Source of the DNA: Bin87 sp965116565
Lineage (GTDB): Bacteria > Chloroflexota > Dehalococcoidia > Lucifugimonadales > UBA3495
Direction of reading: 5' to 3'
Length of the DNA stretch: 64,000 bases
Assembly: GCA_965116565.1 (NCBI GenBank)
Contig: OZ220699.1
Coordinates: forward strand, 3,162,001-3,226,000
Under the pieces are notes generated by a model. The model saw only the letters and a list, made by a program, of their open reading frames with translations. It made no database searches and was not told where the DNA came from. The translations under genes and the position numbers were made by a program. This document shows, piece after piece, positions 19,114 to 27,800 of this stretch (positions within the stretch are counted from its first letter, which is position 1; every line of letters begins with the position of its first letter).

Positions 19114-20001
19114 ATGCCTGCCGATGTGCAAGAAAACGGAGCGGACGACGGATGGGGCGTGGTGTTGCTGTGCCACGGCAGCCAGCGCGGGGCCAGCCGC
19201 GACGAATGCTCCTGCGCCTGGGCCGCCGACGGAGCAAGGTTTCCGGCGTGGTGCCTGGGGTGTCCAAATACGCCCGTAGGGCTGCGGCAGGCCGGTGAGC
19301 GGCTCGCGGAGTCGCTGGGAGCGGACGCAGAGCAGGTGATCGTATCGTGCCTGGAGTTCCTGCCGCCGCACCCACCGGAAGCGGTCTCGATGCTCGCGCA
19401 GTCCGGGGTGAATCGAGTGGTGATCGCACCGTATCTGCTGGGCAACGGCAGGCACGCCACAGTGGAAATGGACGAGGTCCTTGAGGACATCGCGGCGAAG
19501 GCTCCCGGCGTGGAGGTACGATTGGCCCAAGGCCTGGGAGCGGACATGCGCATCGCTGACCTCGTCAGGGAGCGCATTGCCGCACTCCCGGAATACGCGT
19601 CAGTCCCGGTCGGTGGCAAACCAACCGGGGTGTTGCTGGTCAAGGCCGGAACGCAAACGCGGTATGACGACTGCGTCTGGCTCAAGGAACTCGGCGCGTG
19701 GATTGAGCGGGATCTGGGCGAGGATTACGCGGTGTCCGTAGCGCAATCCCACTATGGAGATCCAACGATGGAATTCGCAGCCGCGGAGTTGATCGAAGAG
19801 CGCGGCGTGGGCAGCATCATCTGCGCGCCGTACGTGTTCTTTCCGGGGCTGATCTTGCAACGGAACGTGCTGGGGACGATGAACCAACTGCAACGAGCTT
19901 ATCCCGACATCCCGATGTCGGTGGCGCCACCGCTGGGGGTCGACGATCGGCTGGTGCAGGTAGCCAGCGACCGGGTGCGGGCTGCGCAGGCCAAAAACTG
20001 A
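19114..20001 (+). CDS. cbiX: sirohydrochlorin cobaltochelatase-like protein (CbiX), two-domain
   Basis: 295 residues in two chelatase-like halves, inserting Co2+ into sirohydrochlorin in the early-cobalt (anaerobic-type) pathway. The first half has VVLLCHGSQRG (His21) and APYLLGNGRHATVEMDEV; the second has VAQSHYGDPTM and CAPYVFFPGLI. Unusually, a Cys-rich insert follows the first motif: Cys32, Cys34, Cys47 and Cys50 in a CxC...CxxC arrangement, a possible metal or Fe-S site. AGGAG lies eight bases before ATG 19114. Between cbiC and cbiD. Confidence 0.88.
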   Translation: MPADVQENGADDGWGVVLLCHGSQRGASRDECSCAWAADGARFPAWCLGCPNTPVGLRQAGERLAESLGADAEQVIVSCLEFLPPHPPEAVSMLAQSGVNRVVIAPYLLGNGRHATVEMDEVLEDIAAKAPGVEVRLAQGLGADMRIADLVRERIAALPEYASVPVGGKPTGVLLVKAGTQTRYDDCVWLKELGAWIERDLGEDYAVSVAQSHYGDPTMEFAAAELIEERGVGSIICAPYVFFPGLILQRNVLGTMNQLQRAYPDIPMSVAPPLGVDDRLVQVASDRVRAAQAKN

Positions 20002-20087
20002 ATTAGGATCGCGCGTGACGAACCCGCCCCGTCGCACCTGCGGACGATGCGGTACAATCATCACCACGACGACGAACAAATCTGGCA

Positions 20088-21347
20088 GTGCATAGCATGT
20101 CGACTGAACCGGAAATCAACGCCAGCGGGATGGATCGTCCCGAAAGCGACTACTCGCGTCCCACCAAGCGGGACCCGCGAGGCATGCGCACCGGGTATAC
20201 CACCGGCACCACCGCGGCAGCCGCGGCCAAGGCGGCGGTCGTCCTGATGCTCTCGGGGAAGGCCCCGGAAGAGGTTTCCGTGCCGTTGCCGGGCGGCCGG
20301 GGGGACGCAATCCTGAAGGTGCACAACAGTTGGGCAATGGAGCCATCCGAGGGCGTGCGGTGCTCCGTGATAAAGGACGGCGGAGACGACCCGGACGTAA
20401 CCCACGGAGCGGAGATCGTGGTGGGCGTCTGGCGGCTGCCCGACGGGAACAAGGGATTGCAGATCACAGGCGGCCCCGGCGTCGGAACCGTTACGCGGCC
20501 CGGCACGGGGATCGACGTGGGCGAGCCAGCGGTGACGCGAGTGCCGCGCCGCATGATAGCCGACGCCGTTGCCGAGGGGCTGGCGGAGTGCGGATGGCCG
20601 GAGGACACGGGCGTGCGGGCGCGAATCTCGGTGCCCAACGGCGAGGAGATCGCCAAGCAGACCACCAACGCGCGCCTGGGCGTGCTCAACGGCATCAGCA
20701 TCCTGGGCAGCACCGGGATCGTGCAGCCGTTCAGCACAGCGGCGTGGCGGGCCAGCGTGCATCTCGCCATCGACGTGGCGGCGACCAACGGGCTGGATCA
20801 CCTGGTGCTATCCACCGGCACGCGCAGCGAGCAGTACACGCGGGAACTCCTTGACCTGCCGGACATGGCGTACGTTGAAGCCGGCATATTCTCGGGCCCT
20901 TCGATGAAGCGGTGCGTGAACAAGGGGATCAAGCGTGTCGCCCACGTGGGCATGGTCGGCAAGTTCTCCAAGATGGCGATGGGATACTTCGTAACCCACG
21001 TTGCCGGGAACCAGGTCGATACCGGATTCCTGGCAGAGCTTGCGGCCCAGTGTGGCGCGTCTCCCGAGTTGCAGCATGAGATGCGCGACGCGTCCAGCGG
21101 CCGCCACTTCCAGGAACTTGCGCAGGAGCACGACGTCATGGAAGTGTTTCCCCTGATGTGCGAGTTGGTCTGCCAACAGGCGCAGAAATACCTTGGACAG
21201 GACGCTGACACGGATCCCGACGAGGCGATCATCGTGGACGCTCTGTGCTTTGATTTTGAGGGGAACCTGCTCGGTTCCGCCAGCACATCGGCTGACGGCA
21301 TACCCATGCGCGATCCATCAACAGCGGCGGCCAATGTTGAAGGCTGA
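20088..21347 (+). CDS. cbiD: cobalt-precorrin-5B C1-methyltransferase (CbiD)
   Basis: 419-residue SAM-dependent enzyme methylating C1 of the contracted ring; CbiD marks the anaerobic (cobalt-early) route. The signature RTGYTTGTTAAAAAKAA lies near residues 34-50, followed by DGGDDPDVTHGAEI, INAxx-like segments, STGTRSEQY and the GMVGKFSKMAMGYFVTH region. The start may be GTG 20088 or ATG 20097; both keep the domain. Its 3' end overlaps the cbiT start by 14 bases. Confidence 0.95.
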   Translation: MHSMSTEPEINASGMDRPESDYSRPTKRDPRGMRTGYTTGTTAAAAAKAAVVLMLSGKAPEEVSVPLPGGRGDAILKVHNSWAMEPSEGVRCSVIKDGGDDPDVTHGAEIVVGVWRLPDGNKGLQITGGPGVGTVTRPGTGIDVGEPAVTRVPRRMIADAVAEGLAECGWPEDTGVRARISVPNGEEIAKQTTNARLGVLNGISILGSTGIVQPFSTAAWRASVHLAIDVAATNGLDHLVLSTGTRSEQYTRELLDLPDMAYVEAGIFSGPSMKRCVNKGIKRVAHVGMVGKFSKMAMGYFVTHVAGNQVDTGFLAELAAQCGASPELQHEMRDASSGRHFQELAQEHDVMEVFPLMCELVCQQAQKYLGQDADTDPDEAIIVDALCFDFEGNLLGSASTSADGIPMRDPSTAAANVEG

Positions 21348-21981
21348 GCGGACCCCGGTGATCGCAACCGCCGACCTTGCGGCCGGCGGCCCATCTCGAG
21401 AACGCCCGTTGGGTTTGACCGACGACGCATTCGAACAGCGTCGGCCAATACGCGGTCAAATCACCAAGTCGGAAGTGCGGGCCGTGAGCCTGTATGCCCT
21501 GGGTTTGAAGCCTGACAGCATCGTGTGGGACATCGGCGCCGGTACGGGTTCGGTTGCAGTTGAAGCCGCCCGGATCGCCCATAGTGGCCACGTGTACGCG
21601 GTGGACAAGGATGTGGAAAGCGCGGGGTTGCTGGAAAGCAACGTGGCGCGCTACGGCAATGGCCGCGTGACGATCATCATTGGCGCTGCGCCCGAGGTGT
21701 TGCGGGAGTTGCCGGACCCGGATGCCGTGTTCATAGGCGGCGGTGGAATCGCCATGCCGCAGATAATGGCTGAGGTGGAGGACAGATTGAACGCCGGCGG
21801 AAGGGTGGTGGCAAATTTCGCCGCCATGGAGCGGGCCAATGCCACGTATCAAGCGATGAAACAAGCGTCCATGGCGCCGCAGTTGACTATGGTCGCGGCA
21901 TCAAGGGGGCGTGAATTACCTGATGAAACCCTGCGATTGGAAGCCATGAATCCCGTTTTTATAGTGTGGGGGCAGAAATGA
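21334..21981 (+). CDS. cbiT: cobalt-precorrin-6B C15-methyltransferase (CbiT)
   Basis: 215-residue SAM methyltransferase that methylates C15 and decarboxylates the C12 acetate in corrin synthesis. It is CbiT alone, not fused to CbiE. RRPIRGQITKSEVRAV matches the CbiT N-terminus and WDIGAGTGSVAVEAA is the SAM-binding glycine motif; PDAVFIGGGG follows. ATG 21334 inside the end of cbiD is chosen on family length. The stop overlaps the cbiL ATG (ATGA). No cbiE is seen in the window. Confidence 0.93.
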   Translation: MLKAERTPVIATADLAAGGPSRERPLGLTDDAFEQRRPIRGQITKSEVRAVSLYALGLKPDSIVWDIGAGTGSVAVEAARIAHSGHVYAVDKDVESAGLLESNVARYGNGRVTIIIGAAPEVLRELPDPDAVFIGGGGIAMPQIMAEVEDRLNAGGRVVANFAAMERANATYQAMKQASMAPQLTMVAASRGRELPDETLRLEAMNPVFIVWGQK

Positions 21982-22694
21982 CGACTGCCTCGAATCCCGG
22001 ACGACTGTACGGTGTCGGCGTCGGCCCGGGCGACCCCGAGTTGCTGACCGTGAAGGCGCAACGAGTTTTACAATCCGTGCCGGTGATCTGGGTGCCGCAG
22101 GCCGGAGTCAGCCGTGAGAGCTACGCTTACAGCATCGTCAAGCATCTGATCGATGAATCGAAGCAGGAAGTGGTCCGCGCCATGTTTCCCACGAACGACG
22201 AGGATGCGGCCGGCGAGGTGTGGCGGAACGCGGCGCGAGACCTGGCCGTGCACCTGGAAGCGGGCAAGGACGTCGCGTTCATCACCGAAGGCGACCCGAT
22301 GCTATACAGCACGTTCGCCTATGTGCTGGAGACCATCCAGGATGAATACCCTCATCTGTCGGTTGAGGTAGTCGCGGGCGTGTCGTCGGTAATGGCGGCG
22401 GCGGCATCGGCGGCGGCTCCCCTGGTGCATCACGGACAGCGACTGGCGATCCTGCCGGCGGTTTACGGAATCGACGACCTGCGGGAAGCCATCGCCCTGT
22501 ACGACACCATCGTCCTGATGAAGGTAAACCGCACGCTGCTGGACGCCCTTGCTAACCTGGAGCGTCTTGGGCTGGCGGGCCGGACCATATACGTGCGCCG
22601 CGCGACCACGGAGCGCGAGCGGGTGGTCCGAAACATACAGGAACTGACCGACGAAGATCTCGACTACTTCTCGCTGCTGATCATCCGGCGGTAG
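21978..22694 (+). CDS. cbiL: cobalt-precorrin-2 C20-methyltransferase (CbiL/CobI)
   Basis: 238-residue tetrapyrrole methylase adding the C20 methyl. The N-terminal YGVGVGPGDPELLTVKA is the family loop, AFITEGDPMLYSTFAYV the second motif, and VEVVAGVSSVMAAAASA the third, which is typical of C20 enzymes. ATG 21978 overlaps the cbiT stop. Translationally coupled within the cobalamin operon. Confidence 0.93.
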   Translation: MTTASNPGRLYGVGVGPGDPELLTVKAQRVLQSVPVIWVPQAGVSRESYAYSIVKHLIDESKQEVVRAMFPTNDEDAAGEVWRNAARDLAVHLEAGKDVAFITEGDPMLYSTFAYVLETIQDEYPHLSVEVVAGVSSVMAAAASAAAPLVHHGQRLAILPAVYGIDDLREAIALYDTIVLMKVNRTLLDALANLERLGLAGRTIYVRRATTERERVVRNIQELTDEDLDYFSLLIIRR

Positions 22695-22721
22695 CGGGTG
22701 GCGCACCCCGGAGGAACGCAT

Positions 22722-23615
22722 ATGGACAACCACGGCAAGGTGTACATCATCGGGGCGGGCCCCGGCGATCCTGAACTGCTGACACTGAAAGCGAAGCGCA
22801 TCATCGATGATGCCGACGTGATCATCTACGCTGACTCTCTGGTGCCCGCCGAGATCGCCGGGTTCGCCAAACCCGGAGCCGCGGTGTACGGCAGCAAGGA
22901 GATGGCCCTGCCCGAAATCATGGAGGTCACCCTGCGGGCGGTGAGCGAAGGCAAGACCGTCGCCCGCATCCAGAGCGGCGATCCTTCCCTGTACGGCGCG
23001 ACGCTGGAGCAGATGCGGATCCTCGAACGGGAAGGCGTGGACTACGAAATCATCCCTGGCGTGAGCGCGGTGTTCGCCGCCGCCGCGGTCCTGAAAGCCG
23101 AACTAACGGTGCCGGAGGTTTCGCAGACGGTGATCATGACGCGGGCGGAAGGTCGCGTGCCGATGCCGGAGGGGGAGGCGCTGGTGGACCTGGCGCGTCA
23201 CCAAAGCACGCTGGCGATTTTCCTGAGTGTCACCCGGATGTTCCGCATCGCCAACCAATTGCAGGAGGCCGGATACCCGGCCGACACGCCCGTCGCGGTG
23301 GCGTATCGGGTCGGATGGCCCGACGAGCAGATCATACGCGGAACCCTGGCGGACATCGCGGACAAGGTGCGCGAGGCAAAGATCACGCTGCAGGCCCTGA
23401 TCATCGTGGGCAAGGCCGTCGATCCGGAACTGCTCAACCCCGATTCTGCGGAACAGGTCGCCGTTTCGCACCTGTATTCTGACAGCTACACGCACCTGTA
23501 TCGCCGCGCCGGGCAGGGAGACCACGCAGAGGCGGATCGGGGGGACCTCTACGACGCCGGCGGGTACGAGATCCATCCGGAGCCGGCGACGCCCGCGTCC
23601 ACCGGCGACGATTAG
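22722..23615 (+). CDS. cbiF: cobalt-precorrin-4 C11-methyltransferase (CbiF/CobM)
   Basis: 297-residue tetrapyrrole methylase for C11. KVYIIGAGPGDPELLTLKA, VIIYADSLVPAEI and RIQSGDPSLYGATLEQ are diagnostic of CbiF/CobM, and IIPGVSAVFAAAAVL follows. The last 45 or so residues beyond the normal end are a polar tail (HAEADRGDLYDAGG). GGAGG stands eight bases before ATG 22722. Confidence 0.94.
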   Translation: MDNHGKVYIIGAGPGDPELLTLKAKRIIDDADVIIYADSLVPAEIAGFAKPGAAVYGSKEMALPEIMEVTLRAVSEGKTVARIQSGDPSLYGATLEQMRILEREGVDYEIIPGVSAVFAAAAVLKAELTVPEVSQTVIMTRAEGRVPMPEGEALVDLARHQSTLAIFLSVTRMFRIANQLQEAGYPADTPVAVAYRVGWPDEQIIRGTLADIADKVREAKITLQALIIVGKAVDPELLNPDSAEQVAVSHLYSDSYTHLYRRAGQGDHAEADRGDLYDAGGYEIHPEPATPASTGDD

Positions 23616-23627
23616 CCGGAACGGGCC

Positions 23628-24758
23628 GTGTCGTCCGCTTATAATTCCAACACCGCGATAGTGGCGGTGTCAAAGCCGGGCGCCGTACTGGCGCGTCGGC
23701 TGGCGTCAAACCTCCCCGGCGCCGAACTCCACCTGGAGCGGCGACTGGTCGATGTCTCCGAAAGCGGTACCCGGGCATACGACTTACCGCTGCGCCCGGT
23801 GCTGCAGAACCTGTTCGTCAACCGGGAATCACTGGTCGTGTTTCTGCCCATAGGCGCCGCCGTGCGCCTGCTGGCTCCGGTGTTTGCCGGCAAGAAACGG
23901 GATCCTGCCGTCGTATGCGTTGATGACGCGGGCCGATATGCGATCAGCGTATTATCGGGCCACGTGGGTGGCGGCGACGAACTGGCCCGCCGGGTCGCCG
24001 CCGCGCTTGGAGCGCAGCCGATCGTCACGTCGGCGTCCGACGCGCTGAACGTGACGGCTATCGATCTGGTCGGTCGCAAGCAGGGTTGGAGAATCGACGC
24101 ATCCCCAACCGACCTGACGCGAGCGGCGGCGGCGGTGGTAAACGGAGAGCCGGTCGCGCTCTGGGTGGACCCTGAAACGGGGGTCCCGTGGCCCGATGAT
24201 GCGCCGATTTCGCCCGGCATCATTGCGGTGGACAGCTTCGTTGAAGCGGTTTCGGAACGTTGGGTTGCAACGCTGATAGTGTCGGATCGAGTGCTGGCGA
24301 CGGATGCAGGCCATCCGGTCATCCGGTACCGGCCGCCGACGCTGGTTGCGGGATTGGGGTGTCGACGGGGCGTGGCGATGGAACATCTGCGGACGCTCCT
24401 CCATGACACGACGGAAGAAAATGGGCTCTCCGACAGCAGTGTGGCGAGAATTGCGACCGCCGACATAAAGGCCGACGAACCCGGGATTATCGCGCTGGCG
24501 GATTCGCTGGGCGTTCCGCTGGAGTCATTTTCTGCCGAGGAGTTGAACGCGCAGGCGATGCAGGCTGCTGTATCGACGAAGGGCGGCGGCAAGTTGAGCA
24601 GGCCGACTCCGTCGGCGGCGCAGGACTTGCTTGGGGTGTTTGGCGTTTCTGAGCCGGCAGCGATGCTGGCAGCCGGCGCGGATGGACTGCTGGTGCCGCG
24701 CACAAAATCGGACCGGGCCACCGTGGCAGTGGCTCGAATCGCGAAACGTTCGGAATGA
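23628..24758 (+). CDS. cbiG: cobalt-precorrin-5A hydrolase (CbiG)
   Basis: 376-residue enzyme that opens the delta-lactone and releases acetaldehyde, another hallmark of the anaerobic pathway. The N-domain has VFLPIGAAVRLLAPVF and VCVDDAGRYAISVLSGHVGGGDELA. The C-terminal domain (about 240-370) has LVAGLGCRRGVAMEHLRTLL, DIKADEPGIIALA and PLESFSAEELN. The GTG start at 23628 is uncertain because a TATAAT-like string (about 23638-23644) lies inside the first codons. Its stop overlaps the next ATG. Confidence 0.93.
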   Translation: MSSAYNSNTAIVAVSKPGAVLARRLASNLPGAELHLERRLVDVSESGTRAYDLPLRPVLQNLFVNRESLVVFLPIGAAVRLLAPVFAGKKRDPAVVCVDDAGRYAISVLSGHVGGGDELARRVAAALGAQPIVTSASDALNVTAIDLVGRKQGWRIDASPTDLTRAAAAVVNGEPVALWVDPETGVPWPDDAPISPGIIAVDSFVEAVSERWVATLIVSDRVLATDAGHPVIRYRPPTLVAGLGCRRGVAMEHLRTLLHDTTEENGLSDSSVARIATADIKADEPGIIALADSLGVPLESFSAEELNAQAMQAAVSTKGGGKLSRPTPSAAQDLLGVFGVSEPAAMLAAGADGLLVPRTKSDRATVAVARIAKRSE

Positions 24759-25531
24759 CTGACAGGGCGGATATGAGCAACGGCAAACTTTACCTGGTAG
24801 GCCTGGGGCCTGGAGACGCGGGCAACCTGACCCCTGCCGCAACCGCGGCCATCGCCGACAGTGATGAACTGGTCGGCTACCGCTTTTACATTGATCAGGT
24901 CTCGAATGAGGCAGCTGGCAAGGTCAGCCATTCCATGGAACTGGGGCAGGAACTGGAGCGGGCCGCGCTGGCGGTGGACATCGCGTATTCCGGCAAGACC
25001 GTGGCGGTGGTGTCGTCGGGCGACGCCGGGATCTACGGCATGGCCGGGCCGGTGTTTCGCGTCCTCACCGACCGGCAATGGGACGGACAGGATCCGACGG
25101 TGGAGACGGTGCCGGGCGTCTCGGCGTTGCAGTCGGCTGCGGCGCTGCTGGGTTCGCCGCTGATGCAGGATTTCTGCGCGATCAGCCTGAGCAATCTGCT
25201 GACACCGTGGGAGCAGATTCGCAGGCGCCTGGAGGCTGCGGCCGCCGGTGATTTCGTAACGGTGCTGTATAACCCGCGCAGCCGTCGTCGTGTCACCCAG
25301 TTGGATGAAGCCCGCGAGATCTATCTGGAGCACCGGGGCACGAATACGCCCGTGGGAATCGTGCGGCACGCCTTCCGGCCCGAACAGGCGGTGTCGCTGG
25401 CGGACCTGGGCAGTCTGGACGGGGAAAAGCTGGGTGTCGACATGTTCACGACGGTGGTGATCGGCAACTCGAACACCTACGTGCACAACGGCCGCATGGT
25501 CACACCGCGGGGGTACGAGGCGAAAGGCTAG
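24755..25531 (+). CDS. cbiH: cobalt-precorrin-3 C17-methyltransferase (CbiH/CobJ)
   Basis: 258-residue tetrapyrrole methylase that contracts the ring while methylating C17. LYLVGLGPGDAGNLTPAA, the VGYRFYIDQV segment typical of CbiH, VVSSGDAGIYGMAGPVF and TVPGVSALQSAAALLG are all visible. The ATGA overlap with cbiG indicates coupling. It ends the run of corrin genes; cbiE, cbiJ, cbiA and later steps are not in the window. Confidence 0.94.
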   Translation: MTDRADMSNGKLYLVGLGPGDAGNLTPAATAAIADSDELVGYRFYIDQVSNEAAGKVSHSMELGQELERAALAVDIAYSGKTVAVVSSGDAGIYGMAGPVFRVLTDRQWDGQDPTVETVPGVSALQSAAALLGSPLMQDFCAISLSNLLTPWEQIRRRLEAAAAGDFVTVLYNPRSRRRVTQLDEAREIYLEHRGTNTPVGIVRHAFRPEQAVSLADLGSLDGEKLGVDMFTTVVIGNSNTYVHNGRMVTPRGYEAKG

Positions 25532-25548
25532 CGCCGGGTCTTTGCTGT

Positions 25549-25554
25549 TATACT
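25549..25554 (+). promoter_or_regulatory. candidate extended -10 (TGT-TATACT)
   Basis: TGTTATACT at 25546-25554, 43 bases before the GTG of the second aldolase, in the gap after cbiH. It suggests that the aldolase has its own promoter. Confidence 0.4.
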
Positions 25555-25596
25555 CCGCCGAGATTGTTCCGGATTCAAATCGACAGGAGGAGCGCC

Positions 25597-26343
25597 GTGC
25601 CAGCCATACGTCCCAACCCAGCAAAAGAGAAGTTGAAGCGAGGCGAACCTACGACCTGCATCTCGGGTTTGATGTCCAGCGAAATCATCGACTTTCTGGG
25701 CCCGGTGGGGTTCGACTCGGTGTGGATGGAGTGCGAGCACGGGCCGGTGGACTGGGAAACGCTGGGCGACATGACGCGAGCCTGCGACCTTTGGGGCATG
25801 GCGTCGATAACCCGCTGCAACGCCAATGATGCGGGACTGATCACGCGGACTCTGGACCGTGGCTCCATGGGCGTGGTGCTGCCTCACGTCAACACGCGGG
25901 AGGCGGCGGAAGCAGCGGCCGGGGCGGCCAAGTTCGCTCCGCTGGGTTACCGCGGGATGTTCGGCGGGCGGCAATCTTTCGGTGTGCCCGACTACGTGCA
26001 CAAAGCCAACGAACAGACCATGGTCGTCGTGCTGATCGAGGAAGTCACCGCCCTGGACAACCTGGACGAGATCCTCAAGGTGGACGACATCGACGTGTTC
26101 TTCGTTGCACCCACCGACCTCTCTCAAACCATGGGCCACATCGGGAACGTGGGACACCCGGAAGTCCAGTCGGCGATAGACGACGCCATCGCGCGGATCG
26201 TAGATGCGGGGCGCACCGCCGGCACGCTGGTGAACGACGACAACGTGGCGGCTTACGTGGAAAAGGGCGCCAGGTTCCTGATGACTTCGTGGAACGCGTG
26301 GGTGGCCCGAGGAGCAAGCGAGTTTCTGGGGCGCATCCGGTAG
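25597..26343 (+). CDS. HpcH/HpaI family aldolase (second copy)
   Basis: 248-residue TIM-barrel aldolase, distantly related to the copy at 6608. Signatures: GFDSVWMECEHGPVDW (acidic metal ligand), DRGSMGVVLPHVNT, FAPLGYRGMFGG and VAPTDLSQTMGH. AGGAGG lies six bases before GTG 25597, which decides the start. It follows the cobalamin cluster by 65 bases with its own candidate promoter and precedes a strong terminator. The substrate is probably a 2-keto-hydroxy acid. Confidence 0.9.
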   Translation: MPAIRPNPAKEKLKRGEPTTCISGLMSSEIIDFLGPVGFDSVWMECEHGPVDWETLGDMTRACDLWGMASITRCNANDAGLITRTLDRGSMGVVLPHVNTREAAEAAAGAAKFAPLGYRGMFGGRQSFGVPDYVHKANEQTMVVVLIEEVTALDNLDEILKVDDIDVFFVAPTDLSQTMGHIGNVGHPEVQSAIDDAIARIVDAGRTAGTLVNDDNVAAYVEKGARFLMTSWNAWVARGASEFLGRIR

Positions 26344-26363
26344 CACGCATACCGCAGCCGATG

Positions 26364-26397
26364 CACAGGGGGCAGGTCGCGCGACCTGCCCCCTGTG
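26364..26397. terminator. 34-bp perfect palindrome, bidirectional terminator
   Basis: CACAGGGGGCAGGTCGC is followed directly by its exact complement, making a 17-bp perfect hairpin between the convergent aldolase and lysR genes. Confidence 0.75.
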
Positions 26398-26420
26398 GCA
26401 AGGGCGGAGCGGTCTCGCGC

Positions 26421-27380
26421 CTATTGGGTTGCGTTGGCGATGGCCGCGGTGCGCGGCTCGCCGCCGTGGTCTGTGTCCCAGTCCCACAGGTCGGCGTGGA
26501 ATCCCGAGAGATTTTCGGACAGGGTGTTGATGAAATTGCGGACGCCGCGGCCGTGGAACTTGCCCCGGAGCGTGCAGACGCCAATGTTGGCCGACGGGAA
26601 CAGGTGGTCGAGGCGCACCACTGCGAGCCGGTCGTGGTCCTCGGGGTGCAGGGTGAAATCGCTGACGATGGCGATACCCATACCGATCGCAACGTAGCGC
26701 TTGATCATCTCGGTGTTATCCATCTCCAGGACCACGTCGTAATTGACGCTGCGCTCGCGGAGTCTCTGCTCGACGCGGCGGCGGCTCAAGCTTTCGGGGC
26801 TGTTCAGTATCAGCGGGAATCTGGCCATATCCTCGATGGTCACCGCGTCGATATGCAGCAACTCGTGGCTGGGTTCCGAAATGAGCACGACGTTATAGTC
26901 GAAGAGTTCCGAGAATTCCAGGGAGGGATCATCGGTTGGAGGAGCGGAACACAGCGCCAGGTCCACCTCCCCGGATTTGACCAGTTGAATGAGGTTGGCA
27001 TAGGAACGCGCTACCAGCCGCATCCGAACGTCGGGGTACTTGGACCGAAACTGGCGGATAGGGCGCGGCAGGTGGTAGGAAACGATATCGGGGTAAGCGC
27101 CCACCACAAAAGAACCGCGTCCTTCCGAGTAGTCCATCTGCGTCTTCAGAGTGTCGATTGACTCGACGATGGGGGTGACCAGTTCGTAGAACAGGCTCCC
27201 TTCGGAGGTGAGTTGGATCGGTCTCTTGATGCGGTCGAACAGGGTGATGCCGAACTCGCCCTCCAGTTTGCGCAGGTGGGTGGTAACCGTGGGCTGCCCA
27301 AGCTCCAGCTTGCGAGCCGCTTTGGATACGCTCCGCAGTCGGGCCACGTGGTAAAAGCTGATGATCTCTCGCAGTTCCAT
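26421..27380 (-). CDS. LysR-family transcriptional regulator
   Basis: 319 residues. The N-terminal winged helix-turn-helix reads FYHVARLRSVSKAARKLELGQPTVTTHLRKLE, ending FDRIKRPIQLTSEG. The substrate-binding domain starts about residue 90 (GSFVVGAYPDIVSYHLP) and resembles the CysB/Cbl-like sublineage. It is transcribed away from the ferredoxin and mu-crystallin-like genes, and the roughly 420-base gap holds palindromic sites built on AGCGATAT. It probably controls that divergent pair and itself; the inducer is unknown. Confidence 0.92.
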   Translation of the reverse strand: MELREIISFYHVARLRSVSKAARKLELGQPTVTTHLRKLEGEFGITLFDRIKRPIQLTSEGSLFYELVTPIVESIDTLKTQMDYSEGRGSFVVGAYPDIVSYHLPRPIRQFRSKYPDVRMRLVARSYANLIQLVKSGEVDLALCSAPPTDDPSLEFSELFDYNVVLISEPSHELLHIDAVTIEDMARFPLILNSPESLSRRRVEQRLRERSVNYDVVLEMDNTEMIKRYVAIGMGIAIVSDFTLHPEDHDRLAVVRLDHLFPSANIGVCTLRGKFHGRGVRNFINTLSENLSGFHADLWDWDTDHGGEPRTAAIANATQ

Positions 27381-27800
27381 AGGGGATCCACCTCTATCTC
27401 AACCCGGGAGCGCTCGAATCCGATATTGCAAGCGATATAATATATCAGAATAACTGATAATGCAATCTTGGCGTGATTGGCAGCAATTGCGTCGCGCCCG
27501 AGTGTCGCCGCCGCTGGGCTGACATAACCGAAGATTCCGGGCGACTGCCCATCGGATCGCCGGACCCCATTCACCGCCCCGACGATTCTGGCGTTGGGCG
27601 CTGCCGGACATGGCATTCGGGCCCGCTAAACTGAGCGATCATATCGCTATGGTTGATAGCGATATGGGCGGCATATACCTTGACAAAATATCGGGGAAAA
27701 CCGCAGAATACGGCCCATTAACGGGCCAGCCACGGGTCGTGTCGGTTGGCGAACCGGCGACCGAAATTGCCGCGACTATCGCCCGTGTCGAGGTAATCTG
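27381..27800. other. divergent regulatory region between lysR and ferredoxin
   Basis: 420 bases. It contains GATATA-A-TATATC (about 27434-27446), which overlaps AGCGATAT at 27431-27438, and a perfect 11-bp inverted repeat at 27640-27666. A 63-codon frame at 27610-27801 ends TGATG on the ferredoxin start. It contains the inverted repeat, has no clear domain and is judged more likely leader than gene. Confidence 0.5.
27640..27666. promoter_or_regulatory. 11-bp perfect inverted repeat, candidate operator or leader hairpin
   Basis: CATATCGCTAT (27640-27650) and ATAGCGATATG (27656-27666) are exact complements around GGTTG. The half-site AGCGATAT recurs at 27431-27438 near the lysR start, as expected for a regulator binding both sides. 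It could instead form an RNA hairpin in the ferredoxin leader. Confidence 0.45.

Noticed and set aside
23639..25624. Long minus-strand open frame opposite cbiG and cbiH
   Set aside because: Antisense shadow of two well-supported cobalamin genes; low-complexity Ser/Arg composition.
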